Positions 24,901 through 35,130 of a stretch of 64,000 nucleotides of DNA are shown here, in pieces; positions within the stretch are counted from its first letter, which is position 1, and the number at the start of each line of letters is the position of its first letter. The notes under the pieces were generated by a model. It did no database searches and was not told the DNA's origin. It worked only from the letters and a program-made list of their open reading frames with translations. Both the position numbers and the translations under genes were made by a program. The stretch comes from Halicephalobus mephisto (taxonomy: Eukaryota; Nematoda; Chromadorea; Rhabditida; Panagrolaimidae): the NCBI GenBank assembly GCA_009193035.1, contig SWDT01000041.1, positions 1-64,000 on the forward strand. The letters run 5' to 3'.

Positions 24901-27900
24901 TATTTTTTTTAAATTCTTAAAATTTCTTTAATTTTATTTATTTTATTATTTTTTTTAATTTTATTTATTTTTTTTTAATTTTATTTATTTAGAAAATGAT
25001 TACAACATGAAACACGGATTAGAAGAACTGACGAAAGAAAAAAAGGAAAAAGATCCGATTAAAGGTAATTTTTTACTTTTTATTTTTGATCATTATTATT
25101 TTGTGGTTTTTGAAATTTAATGGAAAATTTTGAAACTTTCTAAACTCTCGTAGAAAGTTATAAATTTTCAGAATCCAATCGAAATTTTAGAATTTTTCCA
25201 ATTTTCTAAATTTTTTCGAAATTTTCATATTTTTTATAATTTATTAGGAATTTTTAAATATTTTTGGAATTTTTAAATTTTTTATCATTTTTTCGAAATT
25301 CTGAAACTTTTCGAAATTTTGTAAAAATTTTCGAAATTTTTCAAAAATTTTATAAACTTTTTCGAAACTTAAAAAGTTTAAAAAATTTCCTAAAAATCTA
25401 TGAATTTAGAAATTTTAAATTTTATTACAATTTTGAAATTAATTTTTAATTTTCGCAATAATATGATTTTTAATTTCTTTATTTTTCAGAATTAGTGAAG
25501 ACGGATCCAGATAACATTTGCGAAATTTCCAATCCTTGCGAAAACAACGGGACCTGTATTTTCGACATTGCCAAGAAAATGTACTTTTGCAAATGTGCCA
25601 AAGGATTCACAAACGACAACTGCACCGAAAAAATAGGTCAGAAAATTTTAGTAATTTACATAAAATTTAATTTTTTTTAAATATTTTTAAATTTTTCAGA
25701 AAAATATTTAAAATAATTTTTTTTAATTTTAATAATTTACATAAAATTTAATTTTTTTAAAAGTATTTTTAAATTTGTCCAAAAAATATTTAAAATAATT
25801 TTTTAACTTTAATAATTTATATAAAATTTGATTTCTTTGAAATTTTCCAAAAAGATCTTGTTCAATTAAAATGTTTAAAATTTAAAATACCGTATTCAAT
25901 GTAGGTAGTTTTAATTTTTGAATTTCGATGAAGAAGTATTTTATAATTAAAATATTTTAAATATCACAGATTGTCGTTCTAAAGTACATACAAAAAAGTA
26001 TAATTTTTGTACTTTTTAATCATTACGAAATATACGAAAATGTGACACTATCGTCACATTTTTATGAATATTAGACATTTATGACAAAATTTAAATAATA
26101 ATAACGATTTTTTTTGTTACTGTGCTAAAAGTACGATTTTTGTGTGTAGAGATTTCGAATAGTGTTTATTTCCAACTCAAATCAAGATTTTTTAGTCACT
26201 ATCCCAAATGTCTTGTAGCTGTCAAAATCACTATCCAAAAACAACTCCAATAGATAAAAAACATAACTTTTGACTTCTTAACAATTACGAAATGTGACAA
26301 AATTGTTACATTTTTCATATTTAACATTTGTAACGAAATAGTGACGGTTTTCATTTCTTACTGTACCAAAAGTTACGATTTTTGTGTGTATACTGTAGAG
26401 GCAGTTGTTGTTTATTTCAAACGAGATCTTCAGATAGCGATCCCTGTGCCAGCAACCCCTGCCAGAACGGAGCCACTTGTGCTGCCAAAGCCTCTACGTC
26501 CAAAACCAGTTACGAATGCATCTGTCTCTCCGATTTCGGCGGCATCAATTGCGAATCAAGTTAGTTACCCTAAAACTTCTATATTTTTTATATCAATTTT
26601 AAACATTTTATGTTCTCTTTACATCAATCTTAAACCCTTCTATACCATATATGTTAATCCTAAACCTTCTACATCTTAAGATACAAGACTTGACATACAT
26701 ATTATAACCTGCATATCGGTCTTAAAGGTTCATATATCCTCTATATGGTGATTGCAAATCTTTTGGACCTTTGTAATATATATTAAACATCATATACCAT
26801 CTGTGTATTAACTTTAAAGGTTCATATACCCTCTATATGGTGATTGCAAATCTTTTGGATCTTTGTAATATGTATATCAAGCATCATATACCATCTGTGT
26901 ATTGACTTTAAAGGTCAATATATCCTCTATATGGTGATTGCAAATCTTTTGGGCCTTTGTAATATGGATATCAAGCATCATATACTATCTATATAGTAAC
27001 TTCAAATCTTCTATACTCTGTATATGCTAATTTCAAATTTTCTATATATTTGTAATATATATTTCATGTTTCATATACCATCTGTATATCGGTCTTAAAA
27101 CTCTATATACCCTCTACATACTAATCTTGAATCACCTATACCCTTCTAATATCTATTTCAAACCCGATATTTCATCTGTATATTAACTTCAAACTCTATA
27201 TTCTTTTAATATCAATTTTAAATTTTTCTATTCTACCGATTAATATTAGTTTTAAGCCTTTTGTTTCATATTTATATCTTCCTCAAACCTTATTTTTTGT
27301 CTTCTTATATCTACCTCAAATCCACTATCGATCCTTATCTCGTTGTACTGATCTCAATTCCCTTCAGGACCCTGTGACGACGAACCCTGCAAGAACAACG
27401 GAACATGCCGAACCACTAGATCATCCCCGGCTTTCTTCTGCGATTGTATCGGTGATTGGGGTGGAAAACATTGTGAATTACGTAAGATAATTTTAGTTCA
27501 ATTTTTTTTATTTTTTAATTAAATTTTATTTTTTTTTATTTTTTAATTAAGTTTTATTTTTTTTTATTCTTTAATTAAATATTATTTTTTTTTATTTTTT
27601 TACTTTTGGGATTATTCTTTCATCTACTAAAGATAAGTTTAGCAATTCCAAAAACAAAATCGAAATACGGGAAAAACGTCCGACTGGTCTCGAGCGGTCA
27701 ACCAGAATGGATCGAGGAACTCAAGCGAAGAAAAACGAAAACAAGTGCTGGTAAGTTACTTTTAAATTCATAGTATTTTTTTTTGTTTAAATTTAAATAA
27801 AAATTACAATTATTTTTAATTTAAAAAAACGAAAAATTTCAATTTTGATCTCGACGCGAAAATCGATTTTTAAACTTTAAACATTCATAACTTTTTTAAA

Positions 27901-28549
27901 TTTAATATTTTTCGATTATTTTTTTTTCAACTTCTGGTTAATATCCTCATCTATCTAAAAAATACAAAAAAATAAAAAAATTAATTTAAAAAAATTTAAA
28001 AAATAAAAAAATTTAAAAAATTTAAAAATTAATTTTTAAAAAATAATAAATTTAAAAAAAAATAATCCTAAAATTTATGTGACTATTATTCTTCCCAGGA
28101 CCAAAATTAAACTACTTTATTTTTTTGAACTTCTTTGTCGACATTGATCGCATTTGAATCGCGAATTATTAAATATCCTAAAATACAGTAAGATTTGGAG
28201 AATTATAAAATTTAAAATACCGTAATTTGCTAATTTTATGACTGAATTTTTTAAATTTCTGATTTTAGAAAGAAAACCGATCAGAACGGCGAAGGATAAA
28301 GATAACGAAAAACGAGTGAAATTAAATGATGCTCCATCTGAATCAGAAGTGGCTTCTTCGGCCGAGTTGATGGCAGCAGTCAACGGCTCAGATTCGATGG
28401 ATCTCGATAAATCCATCCAAGCTGGACAAACAGGAGGAGAAATCACTGCGGACGAAATGAACAAAAGTTTGAAAATTTCTTTGGAGTTGATTTTTGTAGC
28501 AATTTTAACGATGATTCCGCAATTTTTTAATTATTTAATTTTATTGTGA
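18951..28549 (+). CDS. mec-9: MEC-9-like extracellular matrix protein, five Kunitz and seven EGF-like domains
   Basis: Fifteen exons join in phase to 840 aa: 18951-19008, 19047-19430, 19989-20339, 20896-21027, 21383-21586, 22897-22947, 22996-23145, 24252-24458, 24548-24685, 24993-25064, 25490-25636, 26434-26559, 27368-27481, 27643-27750, 28269-28549. Order: signal peptide (1-19), Kunitz 1-2 (about 22-137), three EGF-like units (150-264), a calcium-binding-type EGF starting DTNECLRN (265-308), Kunitz 3-5 (309-500), a Glu/Lys-rich linker (513-590), three EGFs (590-711), an acidic Ser-rich tail and a hydrophobic C-terminus. Each Kunitz keeps six Cys. C. elegans MEC-9, a secreted protein needed by touch receptor neurons to organise the MEC-4 channel complex, has five Kunitz domains, EGF repeats, a Glu-rich region and nearly the same length; the orthology call rests on this architecture. 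All introns are phase 1. The C-terminal hydrophobic segment suggests a membrane or GPI anchor, which would be unexpected for a secreted matrix protein. Confidence 0.82.
19570..19805. repeat. GGATAGTGTCC-family hairpin array in mec-9 intron 2
   Basis: Three degenerate units: GATAGTATCTAATTTTGAACG ending TTAGACACTATCC, then GAATAGTGTTTAAATTCAGAC ending CACACTATCC, then GAATAATCTCCAGTTAAGAAC ending TAGACACTATCC. Spacers read TTGATTATAGTGGTAATTG. Confidence 0.75.
21785..22030. repeat. GGATAGTGTCC-family hairpin array in mec-9 intron 5
   Basis: Units start at about 21793 (GGATAGTGTTTAAAAACAAC), 21857 (GGATAGTGTCTAAAAATCGT) and 21942 (GGATAGTATCCAAAAGAGCA), each closed by an ACACTATCC-like arm. 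Confidence 0.75.
23640..23845. repeat. GGATAGTGTCC-family hairpin array in mec-9 intron 7
   Basis: Three units (GGATAGTGTCCACTTTTGGA, GAATAATGTCCACTTTTCGA, GAATAGTGTCCATTTTTGGA), each paired with a GAACACTATC or GGACACTATT arm. The spacer TTGTCAGTATCAACTCGTGA is nearly identical between copies, a subtype distinct from the 12-kb array. Confidence 0.75.
24705..24845. repeat. Minisatellite, about 36-bp unit, three to four copies
   Basis: The unit TTTTTAAAATTTTATTATTT followed by TTATTATTTTTTGTAA is repeated in a mec-9 intron. Confidence 0.8.
25985..26149. mobile_element. MITE-like foldback, ACACACAAAAATCGTA family, copy A
   Basis: Ends read TACATACAAAAAAGTATAAT and (right end, reverse complement) CTACACACAAAAATCGTACT. 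The inner part contains AATGTGACACTATCGTCACAT. Same terminal and internal motifs as copies at 26261-26392 and 51036-51178. It lies in the mec-9 intron before the exon at 26434. Confidence 0.65.
26155..26210. repeat. GGATAGTGTCC-family hairpin, degenerate single unit
   Basis: GAATAGTGTTTATTTCCAAC closed by TTAGTCACTATCCC, located between two MITE copies. The last member of the family seen in the window. Confidence 0.5.
26261..26392. mobile_element. MITE-like foldback, copy B
   Basis: Left end ACATAACTTTTGACTTCTTA; right end AAAAGTTACGATTTTTGTGT. Its sequence is largely the reverse complement of the copy at 51036-51178 (shared AACAATTACGAAATGTGAC and ATTTGTAACGAAA blocks). It ends about 40 bases upstream of the acceptor of a mec-9 EGF exon. 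Confidence 0.75.
26690..27010. repeat. Tandem repeat, about 110-120-bp unit, three copies (mec-9 intron)
   Basis: The unit contains ATATCCTCTATATGGTGATT, GCAAATCTTTTGG(A/G)CCTTTGTAATAT and CATCATATACCATCTGTGTA. Three consecutive copies with few changes; more divergent fragments continue to about 27200. Confidence 0.8.
27825..28137. repeat. Dispersed about 300-bp repeat, copy 1 (mec-9 last intron)
   Basis: Blocks AAAAAACGAAAAATTTCAAT, CTCGACGCGAAAATCGATTT, CAACTTCTGGTTAATATCCT and CAGGACCAAAATTAAA occur in the same order and spacing as in 32033-32327. Identity outside A/T runs looks above 90 percent. Confidence 0.85.
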
Positions 28550-29208
28550 TTTTTGTAGCTTTTAATTAAGATTTTTCGTTCAATAATAGCACGCTTGGAT
28601 CGATAAATGTTAATTTTTAAAATACTAAAAAATATTTAAAAAATCAACATCAAAGTGTTTCATCGAAGGTGTTTTTTAATACATGTAGTTTTCCATCACT
28701 GTTAAATGAATGCAATTTTCAATAAATTGGATTCTAATTGAGTGTAATCGATGGCAATGGTTGCAATGAAACAAAGGCTGATTATAACTGAATGCAATCG
28801 AAAGTGTTTGATTGCATTCAGTTAGTGGTGATTGCAAATTATCTGTGAAGTTGTCTATCTTCGAGCAAGTGTTCCACTCGGGACCAAGTGAAGGGATACT
28901 GTACCACACATGGTTGTTTCTTTCGCAATCATTTTTTCTGATTTCTTATATTTTTGAAGTTTACAAAAGATCCAATTTTTAGACTAGTCAGTTTTTTCCA
29001 TTTTTTTATATTCGAAAATCCCACAATTTACATGATAAAATCTTTCGAAAAATTCATTTTTAAGTACTTGTGTTATTTAAGAGCGGACATCTCGGGGATA
29101 TGTGAGGATTGTCCTTGAGTTTGAGCAACAAGAGCGAATAAGTGATGATCACACTCACTAGCTGAAATATGAGATATTATTTAAATTTAAATAAATTTAA
29201 TTTCTTTG

Positions 29209-29277
29209 CTTCGGTAGTACAGTAGTAGTATACGTGACAGTAAAGTTACGAGACTCGGGTCTGATCCCCGACCGAAG
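29209..29277 (+). repeat. tRNA-like sequence (SINE head or tRNA pseudogene)
   Basis: The 69-nt sequence has a perfect 7-bp acceptor stem (CTTCGGT/ACCGAAG) and a perfect 5-bp T-stem (TCGGG/CCCGA). It has a good RNA polymerase III A box (TAGTACAGTAG) and a near-consensus B box (GGTCTGATCCC). The anticodon arm is odd (a 6-bp stem closing a 6-nt loop), so it is unlikely to be a functional tRNA. It shares GAGACTCGGGT-type sequence with the element at 43276. A minisatellite begins about 100 bases downstream. Confidence 0.6.
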
Positions 29278-29378
29278 ACTGCAGATCCAGGCCTTGCCAG
29301 CCACAATCTGACTTCGAGCGGCTAAGACGCACTCATCAAAGAAAGAAACGAGGTCAGAAGGACCGAAAAAATCATTAT

Positions 29379-29597
29379 AGTAAGAGAAGAATTCTCTGAA
29401 GATGATCTTAGTAAGAGAAGAATTCTCTGAAGATGATCCTAGTAAGAGAAAGAATTCCCTAAAGATGATCCTAGTGAGAGAAGAATTCCCTGACGATGAT
29501 CTTAGTAAGAGAAGAATTCTCTGAAGATGATCCTAGTAAGAGGAAGAATTCCCTAAAGATGATCCTAGTAAGAGGAAGAATTCTCTGAAGATGATCA
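29379..29597. repeat. Minisatellite, about 31-bp unit, seven copies
   Basis: The unit AGTAAGAGAAGAATTCTCTG plus AAGATGATCCT is repeated with variants (AGGAAGAATTCCCTAAAG). Each unit contains the palindrome AGAGAATTCTCT. Confidence 0.9.
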
Positions 29598-29984
29598 GAA
29601 AAGTTGAGATGCGCGAATAATAAAGGAGAAAAATCCAAAGCCTGAGTATATTATGTTGTAAATCCTATATTGTAGTTGCTTTGAAAACGTTCGATAAAGT
29701 GCTAAAAAAGTAATTTCTTTATATTTGTCTTTAGCGGTAAGAAAGTGAATCTACTCCTAAAAATTTAACTAGATTCCCGCCAAAGTGGAATATTTCATTT
29801 TCTGGTAACAAAGTGATTACGCATCGAGTTTCTTATAATACTTACAGTAAAGAAAGTAGCCCTCTCGAGTGGAAACGCTCTCCAGACCGTCATTCCCCAC
29901 ATGTACTGTGTCGACATCTTGTGGGCGAAGCAGTTGATCTAGAAATATTTCTTTTGCCATCACTCAAAGGAGGAAGCCAAGTTG

Positions 29985-30176
29985 TTAAACCTCGGTCCTG
30001 CCAGGAATAACAACTTCAGCATTATCACCATTATTTCCGAGGATTCCTGAATCCATTTTTGGTTGTTTTTATATGTGTTCTATATGATATAAAAACAATC
30101 AAAAATGGATTCAGAAATCCTCGGAAATAATGGTGACAATGCTGAAGTCGTCATTCCTGGCAGGACCGAAGTTTAA
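29985..30176. repeat. Long near-perfect palindrome (foldback element)
   Basis: Arms of about 90 bp: TTAAACCTCGGTCCTGCCAG... on the left is matched by ...CTGGCAGGACCGAAGTTTAA on the right with only a few mismatches, closing a loop of about 12 bases near 30075-30087. The RNA would form a very stable hairpin. Confidence 0.92.
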
Positions 30177-30301
30177 GAATTTGATTTTCTTTGAAAAACA
30201 ACCCACTTGAAATCTGTCCACATCCGCATTGCTATCCGGGACAACGGCCAAGACCGCTCTCAGAATCTTCCTCGTCTGTAATTACTTTATGTAAAAATTA
30301 C

Positions 30302-33300
30302 TTAATTTTGCCCTACTTCTTCATTGGTAGTCATTCCTGTCCAGCAAATAATCAAGATATGAAGGACCGCGACAATTATCTGAATCAAAGCCCAACCACT
30401 GTTGACGAAAAACCTATGATTCAGAATCTTCCTTAACGTCTCGTTGTGGAGCTGCGTGTGAGTTATCGGCTCAGTAAAGCTGGATTTGGGCTGAGTCAGG
30501 AAGTAAATAGTCAGACAGAGGAGAATCAGGGACCACGCAAGGGAGAACAAGATGAACGGGTTAAACGTGTTTCCTATTGCTTCCTGAAACACTTAGTAAT
30601 GAACTTTTTAAAAGTAGTTTTTAAATTTAATTTTTAAATTTCACTAATATTCCACCAAATACGGTATTTGTAATTTTTAAATTATTTTTAAATTTTTTTA
30701 TTTTTAAATTTTTCTAATTTTTTTATTTTTTATGTTTTCTAAAATCAAAAAACATCCAAAAACCACCTTCAGAATCCATCCAAAACAGTATCCTGAAAAC
30801 TTAAATCATCTTTCTTCTCAGGACCAAAGTTAACTAATTTGACTCCTTTGAAAACCCACACAAATCTGCAATGACGTTTTTTATCATAAAATTTAAATTT
30901 TTAAAGTTTCTATTTTTAAAAATATTTTAATTTTGTATTTTTAATTAATTTTAAAAATCATATTTCAGATGGAAATTTGCAATTCTAACGCGCTGTTTCT
31001 GATGAAATATAAAAATTATTAAAAGATTGTTGAAAATTATTGAAAATAGTTAAAAATTATTAAAAATTACTGAAAATTATCAAAAATTACTGAAAATTAT
31101 TAAAAATTATTGAAAATTGTTGAAAATTATTAAAAATTATTAAAAATTATTGAAAATTATTGAAAATTATTAAAAATTATTAAAAATTATTAAAAATTAT
31201 TGAAAATTATTAAAAATTATTAAAAATTATTGAAAATTACTGAAAATTATTAAAAATTATTGAAAATTATTGAAAATTGTTGAAAATTATTAAAAATTAT
31301 TAAAAATTATCAAAAATTATTGAAAATTATTGAAAATTGTTGAAAATTATTAAAAATTATTAAAAATTATCAAAAATTGTTGAAAATTATTAAAAATTGT
31401 TGAAAATTATTTCTACAATTTTCTGTCGTTGCAGAATCGGAGTTTTCAAGTACACCCACCTGCAAAGCCGTGATTCTTAGAAATTGTTCGTAATAAAATT
31501 TCAAAGAAAAATATCTTTTGTTGTGTTCTTTTTTCAGAGATTTCCGAAGTATTCTGCACCAGAATCTGACTATCCTGTTGCAGAGGACGTAGTACATCAA
31601 CGGGAGGACATTCCAGGCCGTCAATAAAGGCACAACCAAAAAAGAAAATATTTCTTCTTTGAAAGAACCGTTGAGAATCAGAAGTTCGAACATTCTCCAA
31701 AAAAACGGGATAGTTAAGGACAGGATGAAGCTGAAACTGAACACGGCCATGTAGAGTTTTATGTTCGGAGAACGGCGGAACGTCGATCTGGAAATTAAAA
31801 CGACCGTATACAATCAATTCTGTCTCACAATATTTGCTTTTTTATTTTGTAAAATTTATGTAACTTATTTTTTATATCGATTTTCGGTTAAATTAACTAA
31901 TATCTCAATTACGAAAAAATTTAATATAAAAAAAATGAAAGTTGTCTCAACGCGAAATTCAGGAATCTTATGAAAGTTACAGTAACAGTTGTAAAAATTG
32001 AAACAAGTGTTTCAATACATCCAATTCAGTTTAAAAAAACGAAAAATTTCAATTTTGGTCTCGACGCGAAAATCGATTTTTAAATTTTAAACATTCATAA
32101 CTTTTTTTAAATTTAATATTTTTCGATTATTTTTTTCCAACTTCTGGTTAATATCCTCATATATCTAAAAAATACAAAAAAATAAAGAAATAAATCCAAA
32201 AAAAAATAAAAAAATAAATTCAAAAAATAAAAAAGTTAATTTAAAAAAAAATAATCCTAAAATTTATGACTATTATTCTTCACAGGACCAAAATTAAATA
32301 ACCTTATTTTTTTTAACTTCTTTAATCTTACCGAAAACAGAAATCTACAGTATCCATGAGTTTCAACATTTTTTTATGTTTGCAGACTCTCCAGATGAAT
32401 ATGACGAGTATGACGGCGTTGATGAGAGGTTTTATCCCGCTGATCAGATTGGATACTGTAGCTCCATGAAGGAATCCGAATCTAGAATTGTACAGAAGAG
32501 AAATAAGAACATTGTGACGGAAAATGTGAATGTTGAAAACGACGATTCCGAGCGAAACCAAAATTAGACAAATGTGAATCTGAAAAAATTTATTTTTTAT
32601 TTTTATTTTTTAAATTTACCAAATTGTCTTTGCAATTTCGTCTTCCTCGAATTTTCGTTAATCCACAAAAAAATCCCATAATTCTCAAAATAGTCAAAGC
32701 AGGCCGGAATCCGTTCGTGATCGAGTGCATGTCAGACATCTTCATGAAATTCAGAGACTTCTCTCCGGCTATACTGTAATCAGACATAATTTTTAAAATT
32801 CACAAAATTTTGTAAAATTTATAAAATTTTTTAAATTTACAAATTTTTTTTAAATTCACAAAATTTTGTAAAATTTGTAATTTTTTTTTAAATTTATAAA
32901 TTTTTTAAAATCTTTTCAGAACTAAAACTGTTGATTTCGAAATTGTTCGATTCAGAAAGTTTCGAAATTTGCAGTTTGCTTGCAACATTAGACTGACTCG
33001 AGAGAGGACGTTTTTGTTCCAATTTTTATACTTTTAATTTAGAAATAAATAATTTTAAATAACTTTACATCCGTTGTATAGTAATTTTAAAATTGTTTTA
33101 GATAAATTTTAATTTTTTTTAAAGTTTTTATATAAAATTTCAGATATTTTTAAAATCTAAACTTAGTCTTCAGAATTTTGAATTCTAAAAATCGACTTTT
33201 GATTCTGATTCTAGATTAAGAATCTGAGTTTTATTACGGTATTATAAATACTTCTTGTTCAACTTTAAAAATATTAAAAATTCTAAAATCAGAATTAAAC

Positions 33301-33753
33301 ATTAATCTTAAAAATTTTGAATTCTAAAAATCAACTTCTGATTCTGATTCTAGATTAAGAATCAGAGTGTTATTACGGTATTATAAATGCTTTTTGTGGA
33401 ATTTTAACCTTAAAATTGGAATTTAAACGTCACATAGTTGACCGATTTGTCCTGTTGTTGTTCAAAAATTCAACTTTGATTTTGATGTTGAATTTTTTAG
33501 ATCTCAACATTGGTCCCGATGTGAAGTTTAAAAAATTAAATTTTTTATTTTCAACATACCTCTCAAACCTCTCTTGCCACCGGACGTCGGGCATTGAGAG
33601 CTTTATCACGTTGGCCATGAAGGTCTGTTCCTCGGGCGAGAGGGAGGCCGGCTTGGGGTTCTTGGAGTCCGAGTGGGTGGAGGACTCGACGTCGTCTTCG
33701 TCGTTATCCACACAGGAAGCGTAGAAGTTTCTTGAACGGTTGAAAGGGTACAT
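30302..33753 (-). CDS. Gustatory-receptor-like (GUR/LITE-1 family) seven-transmembrane protein
   Basis: Minus-strand exons 33560-33753, 32620-32773, 32332-32579, 31460-31787 and 30302-30583 join in phase to 401 aa. The ATG (33751-33753) follows an acceptor-like TTAGAATTCAG. An acidic, Ser-rich cytoplasmic N-terminus of about 65 residues precedes seven hydrophobic segments: FRPALTILRIMGFF, IHICLILVSLGIVVF, a third around LINAVILVIFIW, AVFSFSFILSLTIPFFW, VVPLLTAWNVLPLMYYV, FILFSLAWSLILLCLTIYF and WALIQIIVAVLHILIICW. The first helix (R-P-x-L-x-x-L-R-x-x-G-F) and the ITALQEAIGNTFNPFILFSL stretch match the insect Gr / nematode GUR pattern. Nematode members include the light and peroxide receptors LITE-1 and GUR-3. 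The classic C-terminal TYxxxxxQF motif is not evident, so assignment to a specific paralogue is not possible. Confidence 0.62.
31012..31412. repeat. Tandem repeat of 10-20-bp unit, about 400 bp (GUR-like gene intron)
   Basis: Units of TTGAAAATTA and TTAAAAATTA alternate about 40 times in the last intron of the GUR-like gene. Strong copy-number variation between individuals would be expected. Confidence 0.9.
32033..32327. repeat. Dispersed about 300-bp repeat, copy 2 (GUR-like gene intron)
   Basis: Collinear with 27825-28137; see that entry for the shared blocks. Inserted in a minus-strand gene, so it is antisense to the host transcript here and sense in mec-9. Confidence 0.85.
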
Positions 33754-33844
33754 TCTGAATTCTAAAACAACGGAAAACTTAAATGGAAATCCCAATATAA
33801 AAATATAAATAAAAATGAATAATTTTGTATGCAAAAAAATAAAA

Positions 33845-34240
33845 TTCATATATGAAAGTAAGATTTCATGTATAAAAGTAAAATTTCATATATGAAAACT
33901 TACAATTCATATATAAAAAATAGAATTTCATATATGGAAAGTAAGATTTCATATATAAAAAATAGAATTCCATATATGGAAAGTAAGACTTCATATATAT
34001 AAATCAAAATTCATATATAAAACTAAAATTCCATATATGAAAAGTAAGATTCCATTAATGAAAACTAACAATTCGTATATAAAAAATAGAATTCTATATA
34101 TGAAAATCAAAATTCATACATGAAAACTAATAGTTTATATATAAAAAATAAAACTCCATATATGAAAAGTAAGATTTCATATATATAAATCAAAATTCAT
34201 ATATAAAAGTAGAACTTCATGTATAAAACTTTAATTTTTA
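33845..34240. repeat. Array of TCATATATGAAA palindromes upstream of the GUR-like gene
   Basis: About twenty repeats of TTCATATATGAAA or TTCATATATAAAA alternate with AGTAAGATT or AATAGAATT. The array begins within 100 bp of the GUR-like ATG on its promoter side. Confidence 0.85.
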
Positions 34241-34429
34241 CGAAAAAATGAGTACATTTCAAAAGTTATAAAAACAAAGATTTATTAATATTTGAAAACT
34301 ATAATACTGTTGGAAATTCAAATAATATTTAATTTATAATTAGAGCTTTATTCCACTCATGTCAAAAAAAATTAAAAAATTAATATATAAAATTTTTAAA
34401 ATATAATTTCTCATTTTCAGGCTGCAAAA

Positions 34430-35130
34430 AATAGTTTTTTAAAATTTACATGGTCTCAGATGGAAAATTAAAAACTATAATTTTAACAATTTTCCATTCA
34501 AGACAATAAAAAATAATTTTGAAAACTTGCATGGTCTCAGATGGAAAATTAAAAACTATACTTTTGACTATTTTTCATTCAGAACTACAAAAAGTACTTT
34601 TTTTAAAACTTTTATTCATTTTCCAATAGAAATTGTACACTTTTTGTTTTCACTTAGAGCCACATAAAAACATCTTTTTGAAAACCTTTAGTTTGGTCTA
34701 GAATAAAAATTAAATGTTAAGATTCTGAATATTTTCCACTCAGGACCATGAAAATGATTTTTTAAAATGCTCTATTTTGATTGAAAATGTTTTTTTATAA
34801 TTCCTCCGCAATATTGTAAAAATGGTTTTTTTTTTTAAATTTCAAATTTGGTTCTGACTGGAAATTGGATTAAGATAATTTTAAATATTTTCCATCTGAG
34901 ACCGTTAAAAAGAATTTTAAATATTTTCCATCTGAGACTGTAAAAGTTTTTTTTTTTAATTTCAAATTTGGTCCCAACTGGAAATTGAATCTAAACTGTT
35001 TTAAATATTTTCCATTCAAGATATTTAAAAAAATTTTTTTAAATTTCAAATTTGGTCCCAACTGGAAATTGGATTAAGATAATTTTAAATATTTTCCATC
35101 CAAAAATATAAAAATCCTTTTTTTCAATTT
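34430..35130. repeat. Degenerate tandem repeats, about 90-110-bp unit
   Basis: Repeated blocks: GGTCCCAACTGGAAATTG, TTTTAAATATTTTCCATC and ATTTCAAATTTGGT. At least five copies with growing divergence towards 34430. Confidence 0.75.

Larger units (their letters stand above)
28550..30301. other. Convergent intergenic region
   Basis: Lies between the 3' ends of mec-9 (+) and the GUR-like gene (-). It holds a TTCAGTTA/TTGCATTCAGTTA-rich partial foldback (about 28690-28830), a tRNA-like element, a minisatellite and a long palindrome. No gene was found. Confidence 0.5.

Noticed and set aside
31446..31973. Second long frame over GUR exon 4 and a plus-strand frame next to it
   Set aside because: Only the frame giving hydrophobic helices joins in phase with the neighbouring exons.
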